64,000 nucleotides of DNA, from NCBI GenBank assembly GCA_021155965.1, contig JAJNBJ010000015.1:1-64000 (forward strand), in the 5' to 3' direction. The translations under genes and the position numbers were made by a program. Under the pieces are notes generated by a model that saw only the letters and a program-made list of their open reading frames with translations, searched no databases and was not told the origin of the DNA. The stretch's first letter is position 1. The number at the start of each line of letters is the position of its first letter. Below are positions 17,737 through 27,372 of the stretch, piece after piece. The stretch comes from Flavipsychrobacter sp. GTDB taxonomy: Bacteria; Bacteroidota; Bacteroidia; Chitinophagales; Chitinophagaceae.

Positions 17737-17934
17737 TTTTTAAATTTGGCACGAACAACAGCATTAATGAACTTTACTCAACTCCAAAAAAATTGGGGCA
17801 AGTTCTTTGAATGACTGGCAACTTACATTTATGACTTATGACTTATTTATCTGCCTTAGCACAACATGACTTACAACTTAAAAATATACCCAAAAGGGCG
17901 TTTTTTAGTCATTTTACCCCGTCTCTTAGTCGCT

Positions 17935-18047
17935 TTTATACCCTTTTAGACATGAACACAAAACACATAACACCCGCCCATAGCGCATTTCACCTGCATC
18001 CGCAAAAAATTATTAACCGCAAACGGGCTATTTTCAAAATTATACCC
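17935..18047 (+). repeat. TATACCC-bounded dispersed repeat, copy 2 (subfamily B)
   Basis: Starts TTATACCC, continues through AACACAAAACACATAA, AGCGCATTTCA and ATTAACCGCAAA, and ends AAATTATACCC. It is preceded at 17831-17879 by degenerate ATGACTTA heptamers. It shares the internal ATTAACCGCAAA block with copy 4 (54263-54395) but not with copies 1 and 3. Confidence 0.75.
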
Positions 18048-18104
18048 TTCACCCGGCGAGGATATCGGTTTGGTATCTTTGGGAAGGTCAAAATTTATAG
18101 TGAC

Positions 18105-18443
18105 ATGGTAACGATAGAAGAATTCAGGTCATGGGCGTTGGCATTTCCTGATGCCGAGGAACTGCCGCATTTTAATATTCCTTCATTCAGGTACAAAAAG
18201 AAAGTGTTTGCTACCTATTGGGAGAAGGATAACAGGGCCATGCTGAAGCTTCCGCTTACAGACCAGGATGTATTCTGCTCTTATAAAGAAGGTATATTCT
18301 TTCCTGTAGACGGATTTTGGGGTAAGCAAGGGGCTACTTTCGTGGAGCTGAAGAAAGTGAGAAAGGATATGTTTAAAGATGCACTAGCGCTGGCGTATAA
18401 TGGAGTAGCACTGAACGGTAAAAAACAGAAGAAACAAAAGTGA
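18105..18443 (+). CDS. MmcQ/YjbR family protein
   Basis: A small cytoplasmic protein of the MmcQ/YjbR fold (a double-wing-like DNA-binding fold of uncertain function). The motif FRSWALAFPDAEELPHFNIPSFR near the N-terminus and a central LKLPLTDQD are characteristic. ATG 18105 is chosen because everything upstream in frame is repeat sequence. That gives 112 aa, the normal size. A short Lys/Gln-rich tail ends the protein. It stops one base before the convergent outer-membrane gene. Confidence 0.8.
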   Translation: MVTIEEFRSWALAFPDAEELPHFNIPSFRYKKKVFATYWEKDNRAMLKLPLTDQDVFCSYKEGIFFPVDGFWGKQGATFVELKKVRKDMFKDALALAYNGVALNGKKQKKQK

Positions 18444-21050
18444 TCAATTTAACAGTTTATTAAAACGGATGTTCACATAGTTGCCGTCGGCGGAAGTGCC
18501 GTATGTGATTGTAAAAGTGAGCTTGTTAAATGGCGCTAACAATATGCCGCCTCCATATGCATAGTGCCACATATCAGACTGCTCGCCGTTGAGCCAAACA
18601 CGGCCATCGTCTATATATGCCACCAGGCCGCCTTTCCCATTCATCAGGTACGAACGTATGTCTGTGATATACCGTAACTCATTGGAGTTGTAAAGGGCAG
18701 TATTGCCCCAGAACCTGTCACGTTTATACCCCCTGAAATTCTGGTTGCCGCCTATGGAGGCATATTGATAGAACTCAGGCTTGCCCAAAACGGAATTGAC
18801 GCCTGCACGCGTAGACAGGCTGAATTTGCCAAAGAGCGGCAGATAGACCTGCGCAATAGCATTGATGCCAGTAAAATCCCTTGGCAGTTCAATATTGCGG
18901 TTGTAGCTTATGCCGCCATACAGCATAACGCCCTTGGTAGGTATAGCGAGGTCGTCCATATTTTGGTACGTGTAACCCGCACTAATACCCACGAATTTCT
19001 GTACGCCCAGGAGTTCCGGATGGCCTGTCAGGTAGTTGTCGCTGATGAAGGTAGGCGATGCATTGATGAGTTGTATAGCGCGCGCATATGCTTGCAGGGA
19101 AATGTAGTGGTGTGCAATGTTCCGGTTCATGCTTAGCTTACCCATAAACTCTTTTGTCTGCAGCTTGTTGTAGTTGTTGTTGGTAGCAGGGAAGAGGGTC
19201 TCATTGCCAAGGCCGTAAAAGTTTGTAGAGCGGAAGGCATCGTAACTCGCAGATATACCTAGGTCCCATTTGCCGATGAATTTATATAAGGTGGCATCGT
19301 ATAGCAGGCTCCATGAGTTTTCGGTAATGGAATAGCGCAGGTATATTGCCTGCTGCGAGCCGTAGGGGTCTTTTCTCCATGCATGGTGCGCAAAGCCATA
19401 GCCTATGCTGGCGAAAAGTTTATCGGGGTTGTTGTAGGAAAGTAACGGGCGTATGCCTTTACGGGGGTACTCGAATTCTTTGTAGTTATAGGAGTTGTTA
19501 GCGCTGTCGGCTGCAAGATGCAGCCGGGCTTCGGAAGCGGTTGAAAAATTATTGGCGTTATCGTCGTAGATGTTTGTGCGCTTCTTCCATCCGGCTACAT
19601 GGGATTTGTCGATTATAGTGTCAGGATCAACACCGCCAATAATGCGCACATTTATGCCTTTATACACGTTGCCTGTAACACGGAATTTATCGTTACCGGC
19701 TATTCCGTAAAGGCGTATGTCTTTTGTTTCGTTGGTTTTAAACACACGGTCGTATATAGGAGTTTCGTTTGTTTTACCGCGCTCGTCTATTTTGTATATA
19801 CTCACCCGGGTCTCTTTGCTGCTAATGCGCTCTACATCGAAATACTCCCTGCCTTCTGTGCCGGGTATATCTACGTGCCGGGCAATGAATGTGTAGTAGC
19901 GGGAGGCAAAGTCGCGCAGATGGTCTCTGCGTGAGCGAAGCCGGGCCACCAGGTCGTCTCCTGAGATGGCATACACTTCCGGAGGTAACTGGCCGACAGC
20001 CCTTTGTATTACTTCATTTGTCAGGCTTGCCTCCATTTGGGCGGCTATACTCAGCCAATCCTGTAAGGTCAGCTTGTTGGTGCACTGGCGGTCAAGATGG
20101 CGTGCCGTGTAGCCATAGATCTTGATACCTTTTATATCGTGGTCGAATGAACGCAGGTAATCGAGATTAGCGGCATGAATAAATAATATAGGGAACACCC
20201 CGCCGAAATGGGAATAGGCATGGTCGCGGTCACGCGGAATTGGCTTGTATATCTTTTTACCATTTTCCTCGAATACCCCCCAGCGCCATTGGTCTTCGTG
20301 CCGCCCCCAATCGCCTATGAGCATATCGAACAGGCGTGAGCGTGCGTATAAATGCTGGTCAACGAGGTTGTCATTGCTTTTTAGCAACTTTTCCAGCAAT
20401 TTATCTGTGCCTATAATATTCCTGGCGTTCCCAAAGTTTCCGGCAGTTTCCCAATTTTCATCCGGGCGCTGCTCGAGCATGTAGAGATAATTGCCAAAGC
20501 GTGCATTGAAGGTGTCTAATGCATCCTGTTGCGGAACGTATACCATTTTGGGCGTGGTATGCAGTATGCCTGCTGCATCAGCCATCGCCGCTATTGTAAG
20601 TGCTGCATATGGATGGTCGAAAGTTACCTGGTCATTAATTGCACTTTCTATAAAAGTATTCCGGGCAATCTCGGGTAGCGCTCTGCCGAACGATTTATCC
20701 ACGCTACGCAGCACGTATTCCCGCTTTGCAGTGTCGCGAAGGCGCAACGATTTGCTCTGCCTGCCGCCGCCGCTTTGGTAAGGTGTCAGGCCACCATAAA
20801 TGGTATCCAGGCTTATAATTGGCGCCCATAAGGGCGTTGCCCATTCCTTCCGGTAGTTTTTGCCGAAGAGCGTATTGTGTAATGCTGAACGCTGGTAATC
20901 ACCCGCTATTATCAAAACTTTGCCAGGTACGCTGCTGTCTTTAACTATCGTTTTAGGTTGGGCAAATATAGTGCCTGGCAAAAGCATTGAGCAAATACCG
21001 GCTATTATACTGAAGCAGTATTGTAAACAGTTTTGTGGTCTTTTGCTCAT
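18444..21050 (-). CDS. Outer-membrane beta-barrel protein with CotH/FAM20-like kinase region
   Basis: A signal peptide starting at Met 21050 (SIIAGICSMLLPGTIFAQ) precedes two main regions. The N-terminal half (about residues 80-300) has the layout of secretory CotH/FAM20-like kinases: YVLRSVDKSFG, then FDMLIGDWGRHEDQWRW, then YKPIPRDRDHAYS. The C-terminal half is a BamA/TamA-type surface-antigen barrel, ending GILLAPFNKLTFTITYGTS. In related Bacteroidota proteins a metallophosphoesterase often precedes this middle region; it is absent here. Kinase activity is inference from motif order. An in-frame ATG at 21092 would add 14 non-signal-like residues. Confidence 0.7.
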   Translation of the reverse strand: MSKRPQNCLQYCFSIIAGICSMLLPGTIFAQPKTIVKDSSVPGKVLIIAGDYQRSALHNTLFGKNYRKEWATPLWAPIISLDTIYGGLTPYQSGGGRQSKSLRLRDTAKREYVLRSVDKSFGRALPEIARNTFIESAINDQVTFDHPYAALTIAAMADAAGILHTTPKMVYVPQQDALDTFNARFGNYLYMLEQRPDENWETAGNFGNARNIIGTDKLLEKLLKSNDNLVDQHLYARSRLFDMLIGDWGRHEDQWRWGVFEENGKKIYKPIPRDRDHAYSHFGGVFPILFIHAANLDYLRSFDHDIKGIKIYGYTARHLDRQCTNKLTLQDWLSIAAQMEASLTNEVIQRAVGQLPPEVYAISGDDLVARLRSRRDHLRDFASRYYTFIARHVDIPGTEGREYFDVERISSKETRVSIYKIDERGKTNETPIYDRVFKTNETKDIRLYGIAGNDKFRVTGNVYKGINVRIIGGVDPDTIIDKSHVAGWKKRTNIYDDNANNFSTASEARLHLAADSANNSYNYKEFEYPRKGIRPLLSYNNPDKLFASIGYGFAHHAWRKDPYGSQQAIYLRYSITENSWSLLYDATLYKFIGKWDLGISASYDAFRSTNFYGLGNETLFPATNNNYNKLQTKEFMGKLSMNRNIAHHYISLQAYARAIQLINASPTFISDNYLTGHPELLGVQKFVGISAGYTYQNMDDLAIPTKGVMLYGGISYNRNIELPRDFTGINAIAQVYLPLFGKFSLSTRAGVNSVLGKPEFYQYASIGGNQNFRGYKRDRFWGNTALYNSNELRYITDIRSYLMNGKGGLVAYIDDGRVWLNGEQSDMWHYAYGGGILLAPFNKLTFTITYGTSADGNYVNIRFNKLLN

Positions 21051-21143
21051 ACCTCTGGCTTCTGTGCGATGCGTGTTTCGCATGCAAATCATGTTATACC
21101 CGGAAATTCCCGTGAATTTGAAGAGGTTTATTGATAGGCCACT

Positions 21144-21230
21144 TTAATACCAGGCGTCTCCCTTGTCTCTTGTACCTATGTCAAAGTGCCCATTCATCCA
21201 CGCCATTAACTGTGCAAATAGCTTTTTCAT
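21144..21230 (-). CDS. Possible 28-aa small protein
   Basis: A short frame, MKKLFAQLMAWMNGHFDI followed by GTRDKGDAWY, in the gap upstream of the barrel protein. Codons look typical and the N-terminus is amphipathic. No family is recognised and there is no clear promoter. It may be chance. The rest of the 21093-21373 gap shows nothing else. Confidence 0.3.
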   Translation of the reverse strand: MKKLFAQLMAWMNGHFDIGTRDKGDAWY

Positions 21231-21373
21231 ATGATTGGTTTTTTAACCTATCATAAGTACTACAAAACCCATTCCATGAAATGTTAAAGTGGCCATATTT
21301 TGCATCCCGTTTAATAACGGTATGTTTTGTTTTATCAGGTATAATGAGTAATCTTATATTCTAAATATTCATT

Positions 21374-21721
21374 ATGAGGTATAAATCGTTCACCATTCAT
21401 GTATTCTGCCTGTTGGTCTTATATAGCGTATCGGGCAGTAGTTGCTCGTCATACCGTGTGGCTACCAAGGCACAAAGCGCAACGGATTATACGCCTGCTA
21501 ACAGTAAAAAGGCGTATAGTTTGTTATGGGGGCTGCTCAATAACCCGCAGGTTATCAGCACTCCTGTTTGCGACTCGCTTGGGGTTAATGGTGTGGCTGA
21601 AGTCATTGTAAAAAAGAATGTGGGCGATGCACTTTTTACTGTTTTTACATTGGGCATTTACAGCCCGGTACATGTAACATGGCGATGCTCGAAACCATGT
21701 GAACAATCACAAGACCTGTAA
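21374..21721 (+). CDS. Bor-like secreted or lipid-anchored small protein
   Basis: 115 aa with an N-terminal hydrophobic signal ending near SGSSC (possible lipidated Cys24, although the lipobox is weak). The C-terminal half matches the layout of the Bor family (lambda serum-resistance lipoprotein): paired cysteines around a Gly-rich centre and the block FTLGIYSPVHVTWRC, close to the FITLGIYTP block of Bor. In phage lambda Bor is an outer-membrane lipoprotein; the role in Bacteroidota is unknown. It stands 24 bases before the FAD oxidoreductase and may share its transcript. Confidence 0.6.
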   Translation: MRYKSFTIHVFCLLVLYSVSGSSCSSYRVATKAQSATDYTPANSKKAYSLLWGLLNNPQVISTPVCDSLGVNGVAEVIVKKNVGDALFTVFTLGIYSPVHVTWRCSKPCEQSQDL

Positions 21722-21745
21722 TTTTTATCACCATAACCAACCGAT

Positions 21746-23293
21746 ATGAAGATAGTTAAAGAAGCTGCATTCAAATGGAAGAACCTGCATGAAACCTACC
21801 AGCAGCAGGTGGCAGGATTGTGGCATTTGGCAAATGAAACAAATGGCAAGCCACTGGATAATTATAACGACACCACAAAAGGCATACAGCAGTTAATAGC
21901 CGATGCAATAAAGAACAACACACCACTGCGGCCCCTTGGCGGTAACTGGTCGCTGTCTTCTATAACGGCTACGAGTGGCATAATACTGAATACCAAGCTC
22001 TTGAATTCTATTTTCCCTATTAGTAGTACGAACATTCATCCTGACTATAAAGGGGATGTAAATAATCTCTTTTTATCGCAGTGCGGCCGCAGTGTATGGG
22101 AGCTGAGCGATTTCCTGCATAAGAAAGGGCGCTCATTACCTGCATCTGGCGCCAGCAACGGGCAAACCATTGCAGGGGCAATAGCCACAGGCACCCATGG
22201 GGCGGGCATCAGCTTTGGTGCGCACCAGGAGGCGGTGGTAGGGTTGCACATTATTACGGGGCCAAACAACAGTATATGGCTGGAGCGGAAATCGGCGCCC
22301 ATAATGTCTGATGCGTTTGCGGCTGTATTGAAAGCAACTCCCGTGCGTGATGATGATGCCTTTAACGCTGCTGTGGTAAGTTTTGGCGCCTTTGGCTTTA
22401 TACATGGTGTGATGATACAGGCAGAGCCTGAATACCTGCTGGAGAGCTATATGCGGCGTGTGCCGTATGATGCTGCATTCAAACAACAGGTTATTAAGCT
22501 CGATTTTAACTACAACCAGTTACCATATCCCGGGGAAGTGCCATTCCATTTTGGTACACTGATCAATCCATACGATATCGATAAGGGTGTCTACATGTCT
22601 GTAATGTATAAGCGCCCTGTTAAGCCGCATACACCACCTAAGCCGAACGGCGAGGGAATAGGGCCGGGAGATGATGCGCCTTGTTTTATTGGTAAACTAA
22701 CAGACGTAATTCCTGCGAGTGTGCCATTGCTGGCAAATGCCGTGATAGGCAAAAGCCTTACCCCATTCGAAAAGAAGGAGGGTACGCTTGCAGAAATATT
22801 CAGTAATACCACTTTGCGGGGGAAAGTTGCCAGCGCGGCAATAGGTTTTGCTTCGGCTCATACGGCGGCAGTAATGGAAATGCTGATGAAGATCAATAAA
22901 ACCAGCGGGCCATTTGTGGGTGTATTTGCGTTCAGGTTCGTAAAGTCGTCGAATGCTACTATGGCATTTACGCGATTTGCACCGGTAACAACCGTGCTGG
23001 AGCTGGATGGGGTGCAGTCGAAAGGGACGCTGAAGTTTTATGATGCTGTATGGGCAGAAATGGATAAGCTGAAGATACCTTATACATTTCACTGGGGGAA
23101 AATGAATACGCTGACAGCGGCAAAGATAAAGAGCATGTATGGTGCATCGCTGGACAGCTTTTTGGCGCAAAGGGCGAAGTATGTTGATGCAGCTACTTTG
23201 CGTATTTTTAACAATGATACGCTGAACCAGTGGGGGATAGTGACACCAATGGCGCCGCTACCAACCATGCCGCCTGTGTCTCTTATTGTTTAG
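21746..23293 (+). CDS. FAD-linked oxidase (aldonolactone/alditol oxidase-like)
   Basis: An FAD-binding oxidoreductase of the VAO/PCMH superfamily. The FAD-binding N-terminal domain shows LRPLGGNWSLSS, then LPASGASNGQTIAGAIATGTHGAG, the usual flavin-contact segment. The C-terminal domain ends with FHWGKMNTLTAAKIKSMYG, similar to the HWGK block of D-arabinono-1,4-lactone oxidases. The length of 515 aa fits. No His that would covalently hold FAD is evident in the usual position, so linkage is uncertain. No pathway partners are adjacent. Confidence 0.8.
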   Translation: MKIVKEAAFKWKNLHETYQQQVAGLWHLANETNGKPLDNYNDTTKGIQQLIADAIKNNTPLRPLGGNWSLSSITATSGIILNTKLLNSIFPISSTNIHPDYKGDVNNLFLSQCGRSVWELSDFLHKKGRSLPASGASNGQTIAGAIATGTHGAGISFGAHQEAVVGLHIITGPNNSIWLERKSAPIMSDAFAAVLKATPVRDDDAFNAAVVSFGAFGFIHGVMIQAEPEYLLESYMRRVPYDAAFKQQVIKLDFNYNQLPYPGEVPFHFGTLINPYDIDKGVYMSVMYKRPVKPHTPPKPNGEGIGPGDDAPCFIGKLTDVIPASVPLLANAVIGKSLTPFEKKEGTLAEIFSNTTLRGKVASAAIGFASAHTAAVMEMLMKINKTSGPFVGVFAFRFVKSSNATMAFTRFAPVTTVLELDGVQSKGTLKFYDAVWAEMDKLKIPYTFHWGKMNTLTAAKIKSMYGASLDSFLAQRAKYVDAATLRIFNNDTLNQWGIVTPMAPLPTMPPVSLIV

Positions 23294-23295
23294 GA

Positions 23296-23466
23296 GGGTA
23301 TAATTTCGGGGATATGCCTGTTTTTCCACATTTAGTTTTTTATATGTGGCTGGAGTGCGCTGTGGGCTTATTTTATGTGTTTTATTATAAGGTATAAATG
23401 GGTATAAAAGGGTATATTTATACCCCCAAAAGGTATAATTATACCCTAAAAAGGTATAATTATACC
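23296..23466 (-). repeat. TATACCC-bounded repeat, copy 3 (subfamily A) with extra palindromes
   Basis: Read on the minus strand, 23423 to 23296 is a close match to copy 1 (108-237), including ACATAAAATAAGCCCA and GGAAAAACAGGCAT. On the outer side it carries two further GGTATAATTATACC palindromes (23432-23466). It lies three bases past the oxidase stop and fills most of the gap before the racemase gene. Confidence 0.8.
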
Positions 23467-23592
23467 GCTGCAAAATCTGTGCCAAATAATACTTTTCGAC
23501 TTAAAAATATGTGTTTGTTATTTGGTTCATCACCGGCATTGCAAGGATGTATGGGAGGCACGCGGAGGGTGGAAAAAAGCTAAGTTTGTAGG

Positions 23593-24312
23593 ATGAAAAC
23601 ATTAGGGTTAATAGGTGGCGTTAGTTGGGTATCCACTATCAATTACTATTATTATATCAACGAACATATCAATAAAGAACTTGGCGGACTTAACTATGCG
23701 CAATGCCTGATCTATTCATTCAACTATAACGAGATAAAGAAACGGAATGACGCAGCCGACTTCAAGGGGACGACCGAACTGATAGTTGATGCGTGCAACA
23801 AACTGAAAAGTATAGGTGCAGAAGCAATAGTGCTCTGCGCCAATACCATGCATATGTGTGCGGAGGAGATAGAAGAAAGGGTAGGATTGCCGCTGGTGCA
23901 TATAGCAAAAGCTACAGCCGCTGCTGTAAAGGAAAAGCAGTTGACCAAAGTAGGCCTGCTTGGTACGAAGTTTACCATGGAGCAGGATTTTTTTAAGGAA
24001 AAACTTACCGCGCAGGGAATAAGCACAATTATACCCGGTGATGCCGACAGGCTGTTTGTGCATGAAGTGATATTTGCAGAACTGGGCAAGGGCTACGCAT
24101 CGCCCGAGTCAAAAGATCGTTTCCTTGAGATTGTGCTTAAGTTAATAGAAGATGGTGCAGAAGGTATAATATTGGGCTGCACTGAATTGCCCTTGGTGGT
24201 GATGGAAGATGATGTGCCCGTCCCTATCTTTGATACCACGAAGATACACGCTATGGCTGCGGTGGAGTTTGCGTTGGGTAAAGATGTTGTTATTTGGGCT
24301 GATGATGATTGA
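23593..24312 (+). CDS. Aspartate/glutamate racemase family protein
   Basis: A PLP-independent amino acid racemase of the Asp/Glu/hydantoin superfamily. The opening LGLIGGVSW, the first catalytic cysteine in VLCANTMH (about residue 80) and the second in ILGCTELPLV (about residue 195) are all present, which supports activity. The length of 239 aa and the THMH-like context suggest the aspartate-racemase (YgeA-like) branch rather than MurI. ATG 23593 follows the repeat cluster directly. It is monocistronic. Confidence 0.88.
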   Translation: MKTLGLIGGVSWVSTINYYYYINEHINKELGGLNYAQCLIYSFNYNEIKKRNDAADFKGTTELIVDACNKLKSIGAEAIVLCANTMHMCAEEIEERVGLPLVHIAKATAAAVKEKQLTKVGLLGTKFTMEQDFFKEKLTAQGISTIIPGDADRLFVHEVIFAELGKGYASPESKDRFLEIVLKLIEDGAEGIILGCTELPLVVMEDDVPVPIFDTTKIHAMAAVEFALGKDVVIWADDD

Positions 24313-24342
24313 ATAATCTGAACAATCTGCAAGTGCTCGGCA

Positions 24343-24366
24343 ATGGTTCGACAGGCTCACCATGAC
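24343..24366 (+). repeat. Short ATGGTTCGACAGGCTCACCAT-type intergenic repeat fragment
   Basis: ATGGT and ACCAT enclose TCGACAGGCTC. Strings of the form 'TTCGACAGGCTCA' recur between genes in many Bacteroidota genomes. Only one fragment is present in this window. Confidence 0.35.
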
Positions 24367-24379
24367 AGAATGAGTAAAG

Positions 24380-24823
24380 TTAATACAACACTATCTGCCT
24401 TAAATGATGCTCCTGGTGCACTACATAGTCTTCAATTAACCATTGCAGGGTAACAGGCTCCGGCTCATTTGTTTTGCACAGGCGCGACAAGCTTTCTTCC
24501 GGAATGCGTTTTATCACTTCCAGCAAATGCCTGTGGTATGCTTCCCAAAAAGTAATGACGTGCGATGATGCCATATCCTGGTACCTGCTGCATGCGACCC
24601 AATTATTTTGATCGTAAACAATGAATGGTGTTCCCTCAAATTGCCCGCGCACAAAACGCTGGTGGTTATTGGTAGCGCTATCTATAAGGTGACCGAGAAT
24701 TTCTTTTTTGCTCCATTTGTCGGGTGCAGGTTTGAGAGAGAATTGCTCTTCGGGAATTTGTTTTATAAGCGATGGAATGTTATCGCAGAGGTATTGGAGT
24801 CGGGTGATGGCAGATGTGAGCAT
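24380..24823 (-). CDS. DinB family protein (DinB_2 type)
   Basis: A four-helix-bundle protein of the DinB/YfiT superfamily, probably a metal-dependent thiol transferase or stress protein; the substrate is unknown. The metal-ligand histidines fit EILGHLIDSATNNH (His about 45), HRHLLEVI (about 105) and VVHQEHHLRQI near the C-terminus. The WSKKEILGHL start and 147-aa length are typical. It is transcribed towards the racemase gene. A second, different DinB protein occurs at 34793-35290. Confidence 0.85.
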   Translation of the reverse strand: MLTSAITRLQYLCDNIPSLIKQIPEEQFSLKPAPDKWSKKEILGHLIDSATNNHQRFVRGQFEGTPFIVYDQNNWVACSRYQDMASSHVITFWEAYHRHLLEVIKRIPEESLSRLCKTNEPEPVTLQWLIEDYVVHQEHHLRQIVLY

Positions 24824-24835
24824 AAACGTTGATGT

Positions 24836-25117
24836 TTAGTTGTAAAAACCATATTGAGGAAATAGTTTGTCAAAGAAAATGAGAACGAAAAAAAATACAA
24901 TGGTTACTATGACAAATGATGTTATCATGCATAATATAAACCAAATAGGGTCCTTATAATAAGGAGTTTTTTTCTCTATAAATTTTCGTTTGCCTTTTTT
25001 TCGCCAGATATATTCCATAAATAGCCGCGTCAATATTGGTACACCAACTAAAATAAGTAGACCAAAAATTAAAACAACCACATACCCGAAACCCATTGCG
25101 GCTTGTAAGAAAAACAT
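24836..25117 (-). CDS. Small three-helix membrane protein
   Basis: 93 aa with three hydrophobic segments (residues 4-30, about 62-85) around a basic cytoplasmic stretch (YIWRKKGKRKFIEKK). No family is recognised. A longer frame from 25162 exists, but its first 15 codons are the fusA terminator hairpin and its T-run, so the Met at 25117 (MFFLQAAMGFGYV) is preferred. Confidence 0.5.
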   Translation of the reverse strand: MFFLQAAMGFGYVVVLIFGLLILVGVPILTRLFMEYIWRKKGKRKFIEKKTPYYKDPIWFILCMITSFVIVTIVFFFVLIFFDKLFPQYGFYN

Positions 25118-25130
25118 AAGGTAAATATAT

Positions 25131-25158
25131 AAAAAAACCGCCCCGAAGATCGGGGCGG
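25131..25158 (-). terminator. Rho-independent terminator of fusA
   Basis: The strong stem CCGCCCCG/CGGGGCGG with a short loop is followed on the minus strand by seven T. Two direct ATACTATCTACTAA copies sit between it and the fusA stop. Confidence 0.9.
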
Positions 25159-25190
25159 CCATATACTATCTACTAAATACTATCTACTAA

Positions 25191-27332
25191 TTAAGCAGTC
25201 ACTTTACCTTTTGTTTTTGCTACAACTTCCTCCTCAATGTTGCGTGGGGCAGGAGCGTAGTGGCTGAACTCCATGGTAGAAGTTGCACGGCCAGAAGACA
25301 ATGAACGGAGCTGTGTTACGTAGCCGAACATTTCAGCCAGCGGAACTTTTGCTTTGATCACCTGCAGGTTGTTACGGCTGTCCATACCTTCAAGCATTGC
25401 ACGGCGGCGGTTAAGGTCGCCTGTCACATCACCCATGTATTGGTCGGGGGTGATCACTTCCACTCTCATGATCGGCTCCAGGATAACAGTTTTTGCCTTT
25501 TTACCAGCCTCACGGAAACCTGATTTTGCACAAAGCTCGAACGACATAGAGTCAGAGTCAACCTGGTGGAAAGAACCGTCGAATATACGGATACGCATAT
25601 TTTCAACAGGGAAGCCAGCCAGCGGGCCTGTGGTCATAGAAGCCTCAAAGCCTTTCTGGATAGCAGGGATAAATTCGCGTGGAATAGAACCACCAAAGAT
25701 ATCATTGATGAACTGGTAGGATCCTTTACCTTCTTTCAGAAACTCTTCATCTGCCGGGCCTATCTCGAACTGAACATCGGCAAACTTACCACGGCCACCG
25801 GTTTGTTTCTTATATATTTCGCGGTGTGTTACCGTGAGGGTAAATGCTTCTTTATAAGCAACCTGCGGAGCGCCCTGGTTGATCTCCACCTTGAACTCGC
25901 GCTTCATACGGTCAACGATGATCTCAAGGTGTAACTCCCCCATACCGCTAAGGATGGTCTGGCCTGTCTGCTCGTCTGTTTTAACGCGCAGGGTAGGATC
26001 TTCTTCCACCAGCTTGGCTATCGCCATACCCATCTTATCAACGTCGGCCTGTGTTTTAGGCTCAACAGCTATAGAGATAACCGGCTCGGGTATGAACATG
26101 TTCTCCAGTACTATAGGGTGCTTTTCATCGCACAGGGTATCACCGGTCTTGATCTCTTTGAAACCTACTGCAGCACCAATATCACCAGCTTCGATGAAGT
26201 CGATAGGGTTTTGTTTGTTGGCATGCATCTGCATGATACGGCTGATACGCTCGTTCTTACCGCTACGCATATTCAATACATAAGAACCTGCATCCAGGTG
26301 GCCTGAATAGCACCGGAAGAACGCCAGGCGGCCAACGAATGGGTCGGTCATGATCTTGAACGCAAGTGCAGCAAATGGTTCTTTTGCATCAGGCTTACGC
26401 TCTACCTCTTCTCCTGTATCAGGATTAGTACCTTTAATTGCTTCGATATCCAGCGGGCCTGGCAGGTAACGGATAACGCAATCGAGCGCTACCTGTACAC
26501 CTTTATTCTTGTATGCAGAGCCACACAGCATTGGGATAATACTCAGGTCGATAGTCGCTTTACGCACAGCTTCATGTATTTCAGCTTCGCTGATGCTGTT
26601 CGGGTCTTCAAAGAATTTTTCCAGCAGCTTGTCGTCGTATTCAGCTACAGCTTCAACTAGGTACTGGCGCCACTGGTCTGCTTCTTCCTTCATATCATCA
26701 GGTATCGGCACTTCGGTGTAAGTCATGCCCTGGGTGGCATCATCCCAAATGATACCTTTCATCTGCACCAGGTCAACGATACCTTTAAAGTGATCTTCTG
26801 CACCTATAGGCAACTGCAGCGGCACCGACTTAGCGCCCAGCATATCTTTTATCTGCTGAACCACCATAAGGAAGTCTGCACCGACACGGTCCATTTTGTT
26901 CACGAATCCGATACGTGGTACACGGTAACGGTTTGCCTGGCGCCATACGGTTTCAGATTGCGGCTCAACGCCGTCAACCGCAGAGAACAGGGCAACAAGG
27001 CCATCCAGGACACGCAAAGAACGCTCTACCTCAATGGTAAAGTCAACGTGGCCGGGAGTATCAATGATGTTGAATTTATATTTTTTAGACTCCGGTAATG
27101 GTTTACCCTGTGTAGTAGGAAAGTTCCAGAAGCACGTAGTAGCTGCTGATGTGATGGTGATACCACGCTCTTGTTCCTGCGCCATCCAGTCCATAGTTGC
27201 AGCACCTTCATGCACCTCGCCTATTTTGTGGTTCACACCGGTATAATAAAGAATACGTTCTGTCATCGTCGTCTTGCCCGCATCAATGTGGGCGGCTATT
27301 CCAAAGTTGCGTTGTACGCGGAGATCTGCCAT
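25191..27332 (-). CDS. fusA: Elongation factor G
   Basis: The ribosomal translocase GTPase. G1 AHIDAGKTT (residues 14-22), G2 [12 protein letters not shown]3 DTPGHVDF, G4 NKMDR and G5 GSAYKN are complete, followed by domains II-V. The C-terminus carries the EF-G_C block with [11 protein letters not shown]. The length of 713 aa is standard. It stands alone rather than in a str operon with rpsL, rpsG and tufA, so it may be one of two EF-G genes, a common situation in Bacteroidota. A TACCTTTG box lies 41 bases upstream and a strong terminator follows. Confidence 0.96.
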   Translation of the reverse strand: MADLRVQRNFGIAAHIDAGKTTMTERILYYTGVNHKIGEVHEGAATMDWMAQEQERGITITSAATTCFWNFPTTQGKPLPESKKYKFNIIDTPGHVDFTIEVERSLRVLDGLVALFSAVDGVEPQSETVWRQANRYRVPRIGFVNKMDRVGADFLMVVQQIKDMLGAKSVPLQLPIGAEDHFKGIVDLVQMKGIIWDDATQGMTYTEVPIPDDMKEEADQWRQYLVEAVAEYDDKLLEKFFEDPNSISEAEIHEAVRKATIDLSIIPMLCGSAYKNKGVQVALDCVIRYLPGPLDIEAIKGTNPDTGEEVERKPDAKEPFAALAFKIMTDPFVGRLAFFRCYSGHLDAGSYVLNMRSGKNERISRIMQMHANKQNPIDFIEAGDIGAAVGFKEIKTGDTLCDEKHPIVLENMFIPEPVISIAVEPKTQADVDKMGMAIAKLVEEDPTLRVKTDEQTGQTILSGMGELHLEIIVDRMKREFKVEINQGAPQVAYKEAFTLTVTHREIYKKQTGGRGKFADVQFEIGPADEEFLKEGKGSYQFINDIFGGSIPREFIPAIQKGFEASMTTGPLAGFPVENMRIRIFDGSFHQVDSDSMSFELCAKSGFREAGKKAKTVILEPIMRVEVITPDQYMGDVTGDLNRRRAMLEGMDSRNNLQVIKAKVPLAEMFGYVTQLRSLSSGRATSTMEFSHYAPAPRNIEEEVVAKTKGKVTA

Positions 27333-27372
27333 TTTATATGAATTAAAGTGTTTATTTTTTGTTTTGGAGGTG

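Noticed and set aside
25118-25162. Upstream start of the small membrane protein
   Set aside because: Those codons are the fusA terminator stem and its T-run.
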